This document shows, piece by piece, positions 13,929 to 19,164 of a stretch of 19,164 nt of DNA. The notes beneath the pieces were generated by a model. It was not told the DNA's origin. It did not search any database and worked only from the letters and a program-made list of their open reading frames with translations. This DNA comes from JBASRP01 sp044866075. Lineage in GTDB: Bacteria > Actinomycetota > AC-67. Position 1 is the stretch's first letter, and every line of letters starts with the position of its first letter. The DNA lies in NCBI GenBank assembly GCA_044866075.1, contig JBIOTQ010000138.1, positions 1 through 19,164 of the forward strand, in the 5' to 3' direction. The position numbers and the translations under genes are program-made.

Positions 13929-15452
13929 ATGGTCGTACGGATGCAGCGTCGGCTCCGAATTACTGCGGTCGCTCTACTCTTATCCTTGCCGGTCGTGCTG
14001 CCGACGCTTCCGACGCCCAGCGGCGCAGCGTTGGTTCCACTGGGGAGTTGTTACGACCTGCTGTCGTTCGATGGTCTGGACACGAGGGGCAGCGCGTTCT
14101 CCTGCGCCGACGCGCTGAGGACCGCGGGCTACGACTTGTCGGGGGGGTTCACCAACAAGAGCGCGAAGCAGGCACTGGCGCGGCTGCCGGCGGACGGTGT
14201 CTTTTTCTTCGGCGGCCACTCCATCGTCGCGGGCAGCCCTGAGGGTGCCGTGGCACTCCTGTTCGAGTTCCCCGCTCCCGGCCAGAGCGTAGACGCGTTG
14301 GTGGGCGACCCCAAATGGACGCCGCTGCTTCAAGGCCCCGTGGAGTTGTGCGGCAACAACAACCAATGCCGCAACGCCATCCTCGTTTCCTATCCGTTTG
14401 CGTCGCAATTGGCGAAGTACAACCTCGTGGTGTTCATGTCGTCGAACCCCGCGCAGGGGAACCTTCTCGTCACGCCCATGACGACAGTGGCGCACCTTGC
14501 CGGAGCCGGCACGGTCATTGGCTTCAAGGCTTCCCCAACCTGTCCCCCGTGCAAGTCCTGGGCGAGCACCTTCTGGGGCGCCTTGAAGAACGGAGCGACG
14601 TACTCGAGCGCGGTCGTCAGCGCGGCCGGCGTCGGAGGTGGCTTTCAAACATGGGTGCTTCTCCAGAATCCGCTCGCGCCAAAGGATCTGAGGCCCCCGA
14701 GCTACTACCCAGGCACGGGAAGCCTGAATTCTGCTGCCGCCCCAACCCAAATAGGGGCGGCCGATTGGAGGAGCGCGGCAGTTGAGAAATGGTTGGGTCA
14801 TGTGGTGATGCCACCAACGAGATGGCTATCGCTCGAACGCAGTGATGGATCCCGATATCAAGGGCAGGTGGAAGGCAGTGGACTCTTCGAGGTTGATGCC
14901 ACGACGGGCGAGGTGAAACAGGCGATCCTCGAGAATGAACTTTCCAGCCCAGTGGCTGCGGGATCGATATCAAAAGCGACAGCGAACGCGATTGCAACGT
15001 CGTTCGCCCGGGAGCACTTCCGAGGCTTCGAAGCGCTCTCTGCTCGAGAGGCCGAGTACGTCGAGCACGGCGACTTTCGCGAGTATCGGTTCCTCTGGCA
15101 GGGACGAGCGGGTGAAGCGTGGCTCCCGACCAGCGTGACCGTCGGCATCAACGCTGCCAGCGGGCGGGTTGCGTACTACTTGGCGCAGCGCCTTCCTGCA
15201 CGGATATCGTCGACATCTCGGATTTCCAAGGAGGCAGCGCGGCTATCAGCGTTGCGTGTCGCCGCCATTCCAGGGCCGTCGCAAAGTACGGATCCCGTTC
15301 TGGAAGTCGTCACAATCGGTCGAGGGATGCAGCGCTTGGTCTGGGCCACGGACGTCAGTACAGCCCCTAGCCCAGTTCCTCATGTGCCAAGGTTCGTCTC
15401 CGTATGGACCGATACTGTCACCGGAGTTTCGGAGGTGGTTGCCCAGGGTTAG
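13929..15452 (+). CDS. Secreted protein with degenerate caspase/CHAT-like domain and PepSY-like repeats
   Basis: The 507-residue protein has a signal peptide: basic MQRRLR, hydrophobic AVALLLSLPVVLP, predicted cleavage near residue 33. Residues about 35-235 follow the caspase/CHAT order. A strand ends in FFFGGHS (H97), the next core strand YNLVVFM ends at S171-S172 where the catalytic Cys is expected, and then come VAHLAGAGTVIGF and a helix FWGALKNG. Six Cys (41, 59, 141, 147, 205, 208; the last two as CPPC) suggest disulfides. Residues 290-507 hold repeats with strands such as FEVDATTGEV and VGINAASGRV and intervening helices, resembling PepSY/YcdB repeats. His kept, Cys lost: probably a binding or inhibitory pseudoenzyme. 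ATG 13929 is preceded by a G-rich stretch; ATG 13941 is possible. Fold assignments are by eye. Confidence 0.6.
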   Translation: MVVRMQRRLRITAVALLLSLPVVLPTLPTPSGAALVPLGSCYDLLSFDGLDTRGSAFSCADALRTAGYDLSGGFTNKSAKQALARLPADGVFFFGGHSIVAGSPEGAVALLFEFPAPGQSVDALVGDPKWTPLLQGPVELCGNNNQCRNAILVSYPFASQLAKYNLVVFMSSNPAQGNLLVTPMTTVAHLAGAGTVIGFKASPTCPPCKSWASTFWGALKNGATYSSAVVSAAGVGGGFQTWVLLQNPLAPKDLRPPSYYPGTGSLNSAAAPTQIGAADWRSAAVEKWLGHVVMPPTRWLSLERSDGSRYQGQVEGSGLFEVDATTGEVKQAILENELSSPVAAGSISKATANAIATSFAREHFRGFEALSAREAEYVEHGDFREYRFLWQGRAGEAWLPTSVTVGINAASGRVAYYLAQRLPARISSTSRISKEAARLSALRVAAIPGPSQSTDPVLEVVTIGRGMQRLVWATDVSTAPSPVPHVPRFVSVWTDTVTGVSEVVAQG

Positions 15453-15517
15453 ATGGCCGCACCGAGAGCCACATCGTCGGGTCGTCAAAGAGACGCGAGG
15501 ATCAAGGAGGCAGCAGC

Positions 15518-16009
15518 ATGAAAGGAGACGGTCGCTTCCGGCATCAGGTTAGGTCGATGGCCCTGTGGCTGGCACTCGCACTTTTGATCTCCATACTGCT
15601 CGTGCCGCTGCTTTCATCCGCAGGTGTGACAACACCGCGTTGCGACGCGTTCACCGACAATCCACATGTTTCCGACGGGCTCGGTGTCGTCGTCAAGTCC
15701 CGGGTGTACTGTTACAACAACATCAAGACTGTCAACATCGACACCATCCTCTTCCTCTGTCCCAGGCCTCCAACGGGACCGGAGAACAGTTGGACCAGCC
15801 AGGGCTGCAAGCAAAGAGCGTGGGGGTTCAGGTTCGTGAACAACCCAGTGAACGGACAAGAATACGTGAATCAAGCGCCCATGAAAGGGATGCCCGCGGT
15901 CCACGGGTCGGGGTGGTGGATAGGCTGCACGATAGTGGCCTGGACGGATTCCAACAACAAGCAAGGCGCCGTGATGGTGCCCGGCAATGCCGTCGATTTA
16001 ACGGCTTGA
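15518..16009 (+). CDS. Small secreted or membrane-anchored cysteine-containing protein
   Basis: The 163-residue protein has a clear N-terminal hydrophobic segment (residues 14-35, LWLALALLISILLVPLLSS) after a basic start. This is either a signal peptide cut near 36 or an anchor. The exported part has five cysteines (42, 65, 81, 97, 137), several aromatic clusters (AWGFRFVNNP, SGWWIGC) and many Asn. I do not recognise the family. The ATG has AAGGAGG 7 nt upstream, an excellent ribosome site. It lies 65 nt downstream of the caspase-like gene on the same strand with no terminator between, so the two are probably co-transcribed and both exported. Odd cysteine number leaves one free or intermolecular. 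Confidence 0.75.
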   Translation: MKGDGRFRHQVRSMALWLALALLISILLVPLLSSAGVTTPRCDAFTDNPHVSDGLGVVVKSRVYCYNNIKTVNIDTILFLCPRPPTGPENSWTSQGCKQRAWGFRFVNNPVNGQEYVNQAPMKGMPAVHGSGWWIGCTIVAWTDSNNKQGAVMVPGNAVDLTA

Positions 16010-16031
16010 TTAGGAGTCCATCGAAAAATTC

Positions 16032-16784
16032 GTGGCGACGGCCCGTAGTAATCCATTTCCCAATCTCGTCACCGCCTCACGGGACCCGCCGGAGACGGAG
16101 CGCAGGGTACTTGGCGACTTCGTTCGTCTCGTGCCTGGCGCTCCGTCCGGCCTTGTGACCCGTGATCCCCTCTGGCGTCCCGAGATCCCCGCGAGGGTGG
16201 GTAACCTCCTGCCCGCGGGGCTCAGCGGCCATGCCCGACTACTTCATCCCCTGCAGACGGCAGGGCCCTCCAACACAGTACGACTCGTGACATGGAAGGA
16301 GGTCTTGAGAGTCGGTGATCTGATGAGCCTACGGAGCGTCTCGTGGAACGAAGCCTCCACGCGCTTCGCGGAGAACATCTCCGAGTTCGGCGGCGTCGAG
16401 CCCCTCGTCGGCCACCTTGATCAAGTCTCGTGTCAGAGTATTGCTGCTGCCATCGAACAGGCGCACGGAACAGATGAAGAGGCTTACTTCATCTTCTGGG
16501 CTGGTCACGGGGCCGTCCGACTAACGCACGATGCCGTTTACCGCGGGCCCGTTGGGGCAGTGGAAGAGTTCGTGGTTCGTTCCGATTCTGGTCGACTCTA
16601 TTATCAGTCGCCGAGCGTTTGGTGGTCGCGCCGTCAGGGGTGGTGTGTGGCAACGCACACGGATTACTGTTCCACCTATATCGGAGCCTCCGAGATGCTG
16701 CTCGAACTTCTACTTCGCCATGACACCTTGGAGGCGATCGCGGTAGAAGTTGACGACCCCGTCGACGATTGGACCGCAGGTTGA
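16032..16784 (+). CDS. Actinobacterial orphan-family protein (WCVAT-type), unknown function
   Basis: The 250-residue protein matches, from memory, a family of uncharacterised actinobacterial proteins. Its landmarks are HARLLHP near 67-73, VTWKEVL at 86-92, a short FIFWAGHGA strand at 153-161, SPSVWW at 193-198 and the most conserved block WCVATHTDYCSTYIGAS at 204-220, followed by LLRHDTLEAIAVE. There is no signal peptide or membrane segment, so it is cytoplasmic. The GTG start at 16032 lies 22 nt after the previous stop. An AGGAG is 15 nt upstream, too far to be ideal, so the start is uncertain. Function is unknown; the family often appears in variable regions of actinomycete genomes. Confidence 0.7.
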   Translation: MATARSNPFPNLVTASRDPPETERRVLGDFVRLVPGAPSGLVTRDPLWRPEIPARVGNLLPAGLSGHARLLHPLQTAGPSNTVRLVTWKEVLRVGDLMSLRSVSWNEASTRFAENISEFGGVEPLVGHLDQVSCQSIAAAIEQAHGTDEEAYFIFWAGHGAVRLTHDAVYRGPVGAVEEFVVRSDSGRLYYQSPSVWWSRRQGWCVATHTDYCSTYIGASEMLLELLLRHDTLEAIAVEVDDPVDDWTAG

Positions 16785-17141
16785 CCGATTGGCGGAGGGG
16801 CCGGGCGCTTAGCGTGCGGAACGTGTGTCTGTCCCCGAACCTGGACGACTCCCAAGATGACAGCGGAGACAAGTCCACTGCATCGCGCCACACTGGAGTT
16901 CCGAGAATCGGAGAAGGCTTAGACCTCCGACTAGCAGACGCTGATCGAGCTCATCGGCCGCCTCGTCGTTAGGGACCGCCGCGCCCTCTCGTGTCACCAC
17001 CTCGACCGCCTACTGGGTGTCCTCGATCGTTCTCTCCCACTCTCATCGCGCCGTCGGCGGCGTCGTTCTTCCTCGTCGTCTTCTTCTGGGTTGGGTGTCC
17101 GCCAGCTCCTCGCCTCGTCCGCCAGCGTCTTTAGTTGTTCG
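16785..17141. other. Degenerate stretch without a convincing gene
   Basis: Between the orphan-family gene and the recombinase remnant every frame is short or interrupted. Two minus-strand frames (to 17000 and 17194) are basic or low-complexity, the latter overlapping antisense to recombinase sequence, and neither has a ribosome site. The stretch probably represents decayed element DNA where the recombinase's missing N-terminal part would have been. Confidence 0.5.
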
Positions 17142-17915
17142 GCACAGCGCATCCTCGCCGAGAGGGCGAATCGCAAGCCCTCAAGCGCGGCCATGCGACC
17201 GACTACTTGCTCTCGGGACTCGTGCGCTGCGGGCGCTGCAAGCGCGCCTACGTGGGCACCTCCGCGCGGGCGAGGAGGCTTCTATCACTATTACGTTTGC
17301 TCGAAGCGCTACCGCTACGGCACCGAATTCTGCGACGGCGAGCGCCTCCCCAAGAACGCTCTAGAAGACGCCGTAATCGAGCAGATGGTCGACCTCTACA
17401 CCGATTCAGCGCTCATCTCCGACGCGCTCGCCGAACTCGCCAAGGACGACACCGACAGCGCCAGCGAGATCGATACGCGACGCTACGCGGTCACCCAAGA
17501 GCTCGCCGGCGCCCGCCGCGCGCTCGACCGCTACTTCTCTGCCTTCGAAGAGGGAAACCTCGCGCCGGCCGACTGCCGGGACCGCGTGACGCGCCTCAAG
17601 GATCGGATCGATGCGTTCGAAGCCGAAGAGCGAACACTCACACAGCGGGCCACGGACGGCGCCGGAGAGCCTCCTACAGCCGCCGACGTCGCCACATGGG
17701 CTAAAGACCTCGATTCACTGCTGCGCTCCGGCTCAGCGCAGCAGCGTAAGTCGCTGATGCACATTCTGATCAAAGACCTTCGCGTAATGGGTCGAGAGCT
17801 GATTCTGCCGACCTACAAGATTCCGGCGCTGGTTCGCGCACCGGATGATCAAGTGGAGCTGAACGGATTCGAACCGTCGACCCCCTGCCTGCCGAGCAGG
17901 TGCTCTACCAACTGA
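17142..17915 (+). pseudogene. Serine recombinase remnant, C-terminal part, frameshifted
   Basis: Three pieces in two frames give a recombinase C-terminal domain. AQRILAER (17142 on) continues one frame over as GESQALKRGHATDYLLSGLVRC with CGRC, then returns to the first frame as GRGGFYHYYVCSKRYRYGTEFCDG and a coiled-coil tail ending PTYKIPALVRAPD. The zinc ribbon C-x2-C...C...C and the long helices (ARRALDRYFSAFEEGNLAPADC) are those of large serine integrases. A lost G near 17165 and an extra base in the CGCGCGGG run near 17270 explain the shifts. The catalytic resolvase domain with its serine is absent. The final frame continues antisense into the tRNA gene before stopping. This is a relic of an integrated element. 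Confidence 0.8.
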
Positions 17916-17926
17916 GCTACAGCCCC
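17854..17926 (-). tRNA. tRNA-Ala (GGC), with C at position 33
   Basis: The minus strand folds into a complete 73-nt cloverleaf. The acceptor GGGGCTG pairs with CAGCTCC and contains the alanine identity pair G3-U70. The D stem is GCTC/GAGC, the anticodon stem CCTGC/GCAGG, and the T arm has loop TTCGAAT. The 7-nt anticodon loop TCGGCAG places GGC at 34-36, reading GCC/GCU alanine codons. Position 33 is C instead of the near-invariant U. The 3' CCA is not encoded (A-C-T-T follows). Its 3' end abuts the serine recombinase relic. Confidence 0.88.
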
Positions 17927-17939
17927 AGGTCAAAGGCCG

Positions 17940-17945
17940 ATTCTA
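17940..17945 (-). promoter_or_regulatory. -10 element of the tRNA gene
   Basis: On the minus strand TAGAAT (5 of 6 to TATAAT) lies 13 nt upstream of the tRNA's first base. No good -35 is seen at the usual spacing. The short distance implies a very short 5' leader on the precursor. Confidence 0.5.
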
Positions 17946-18045
17946 TCGCGCACCTCACGAACGGGCGTTTGACGGGTCTCTGCGGACGGGCGCACGCTGC
18001 CGCGGTGGACATCCCTGTAAAGAAGTACGCGGGCATGCCCGGCGA

Positions 18046-19164
18046 ATGGCGACCCCTATGCGTCAGGTGCTGAGCGTGCAGCCCGAGACCCGTTACGCCA
18101 GAACCCCCGAGGGAGCGGTCGCCTATCAGGTGATCGGGGAGGGACCGCTCGATCTCGTCTTCATCCCCGACTGGATGACGAACATCGCGGTGTGGTGGGA
18201 GCAGCCGCTGATCGAGCGGTTCCTCCGGCGGCTCGCCTCGTTCAGCCGGCTGATCGTGTTCGACAAGCGCGGCACCGGCGTCTCGGATCCCGTCCCGCTG
18301 GGCGCGCTGCCGACGCTCGAGCAGTGGATGGACGACGTCCGTGCGGTGATGGACGCGGCCGGCTCCGAGCGGGCGGCGATCTTCGGCCACGGCACACCGA
18401 TGGCGCTCGTGTTCGCCGCCGCGTACCCAGAGCGAACGACTGCGCTCGCGATCGCCGAGGGATGGGCTCGCGCCACACGGAGCGAGGACTACCCCGCGGG
18501 ACTCGCTCCAGAGCACATGGAGGAAGCGGTCGCCTTCATCACCGAAGGGTGGGAGAGGGACGACTATCAGGGAATGGCGTTCACTAGTCCGAACCTGCCG
18601 CGCGATCCCGCCTTCCTCGCGTGGCTCGCGCGCTATCGCATCCTGGCGATGCCACCCGCGATCAACGCGCGCGTTTTCCGCTGGGGGTTCGACCTCGACG
18701 TGCGAAGCGTGCTCCCCGCCATCAGTGTCCCGACGCTCGTGCTTCAACGGAAGGGCGACCTGTTCTTCCCCGAAGGCCACAGCCGCTACCTGGCCGAGCA
18801 CATCCCCGGCGCGAAATACGTGGAGCTCCCCGGCGAAGACTATTTCTGGTTCGCCGGCGATCAAGACTCTTTGCTGGATGAGGTGCAGGCCTTCTTCACC
18901 GGGGTGCGCGGCACGGCCGACGTCGATCGCGTGCTCTCGACGGTGCTGTTCACCGACCTCGTCGCCTCGACCGAGCGCTCCGCCGAGCTGGGCGACCGAC
19001 GTTGGCGGGAACTCCTCGACCGGCACGACGCCATCGCGCGCTCTCACGTCGACTACTTCCGCGGCAGATTGATCAAGACCACCGGCGACGGTGTGCTCGC
19101 GACGTTCGACGGGCCGGCGCGAGCGATCCGCTGCGCGGGCGCGATCTCACAGGGGGTGATGGGC
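18046..19164 (+). CDS. Class III adenylate/guanylate cyclase with N-terminal alpha/beta-hydrolase-like domain (partial)
   Basis: The frame runs off the right edge after 373 residues. Residues about 15-290 are an alpha/beta-hydrolase fold (VFDKRGTGVSDP, FGHGTPMALVFAAAYPERT, RYLAEHIPGAKYVELPG). The cyclase domain starts near 295: VLFTDLVASTERSAELGD has the first metal Asp (D304) and TTGDGVLATF the second (D348). Such hybrids are common in actinobacteria and make cAMP or cGMP, with the hydrolase domain as presumed sensor. Here the nucleophile elbow reads GHGTP without Ser, and the usual late His is replaced by Tyr in GEDYFWF, so hydrolysis is unlikely. ATG 18046 or 18058 may be the start; neither has a clear ribosome site. 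The nucleotide specificity lies beyond the window. Confidence 0.85.
   Translation, partial: MATPMRQVLSVQPETRYARTPEGAVAYQVIGEGPLDLVFIPDWMTNIAVWWEQPLIERFLRRLASFSRLIVFDKRGTGVSDPVPLGALPTLEQWMDDVRAVMDAAGSERAAIFGHGTPMALVFAAAYPERTTALAIAEGWARATRSEDYPAGLAPEHMEEAVAFITEGWERDDYQGMAFTSPNLPRDPAFLAWLARYRILAMPPAINARVFRWGFDLDVRSVLPAISVPTLVLQRKGDLFFPEGHSRYLAEHIPGAKYVELPGEDYFWFAGDQDSLLDEVQAFFTGVRGTADVDRVLSTVLFTDLVASTERSAELGDRRWRELLDRHDAIARSHVDYFRGRLIKTTGDGVLATFDGPARAIRCAGAISQGVMG

Noticed and set aside
16485..16520. FIFWAGHGA in the orphan-family protein looks like the His-Gly of a caspase/CHAT domain.
   Set aside because: In the actinobacterial family this position usually reads W-E-G-F-G, and no second-strand Cys motif follows, so the His-Gly is coincidental.
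16994..17194. Minus-strand frame with a charged, Arg-rich product.
   Set aside because: It is largely antisense to recombinase-derived sequence, low in complexity and lacks a ribosome site.
1..19164. CRISPR array, rRNA gene or insertion sequence with terminal repeats.
   Set aside because: No regularly spaced direct repeats, rRNA-like segments or transposase genes were seen.

Overview
The window is high-GC DNA with 4-nt ATGA/GTGA gene overlaps, strong GGAGG ribosome sites, GTG/TTG starts and several actinobacterial families (FurB-type Zur, DUF4383, the S15 hydrolase, an actinobacterial WCVAT-type orphan family). It most likely comes from an environmental actinomycete (Actinomycetota). I cannot place it to species.

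Layout. 1-640: the end of a zinc ABC-transporter permease, translationally coupled to the zinc regulator Zur. 692-2419: a thioesterase/GNAT pair on the minus strand faces an HxlR-type repressor gene across a striking paired palindromic operator. 2472-6863: a secreted alpha/beta hydrolase, a TPR-LuxR regulator and an acyl-CoA-dehydrogenase-fold flavin monooxygenase, which meets a small ABM-fold protein tail to tail. 7344-9332: a compact four-gene operon (GbsR/MarR regulator, SRPBCC-like protein, two small membrane proteins), every junction a 4-nt overlap, behind a TTGACA promoter with a palindrome over its -10. 9389-13170: a minus-strand group of secreted S15-type hydrolase, DapB-like dehydrogenase and small lipoprotein.

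13171-17926 looks like an accessory island. It opens with a hairpin-rich non-coding stretch and a strong promoter. It then carries a secreted protein that resembles a degenerate caspase/CHAT-fold domain joined to PepSY-like repeats, a small cysteine-containing secreted protein and an orphan actinobacterial family protein. It ends with a frameshifted remnant of a serine recombinase that reads antisense into a tRNA-Ala(GGC) gene. That tRNA has C where the near-invariant U33 should be. Base composition in the sampled island genes is visibly lower in G+C than in the flanks.

18046-19164 is the 5' part of a class III adenylate/guanylate cyclase whose N-terminal alpha/beta-hydrolase domain has lost its nucleophile Ser and its His, so it probably acts as a sensor or scaffold.

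The most promising undescribed item is the exported caspase-like/PepSY protein and its small secreted neighbour. Functions there are inferred from fold-level resemblance only, read by eye.
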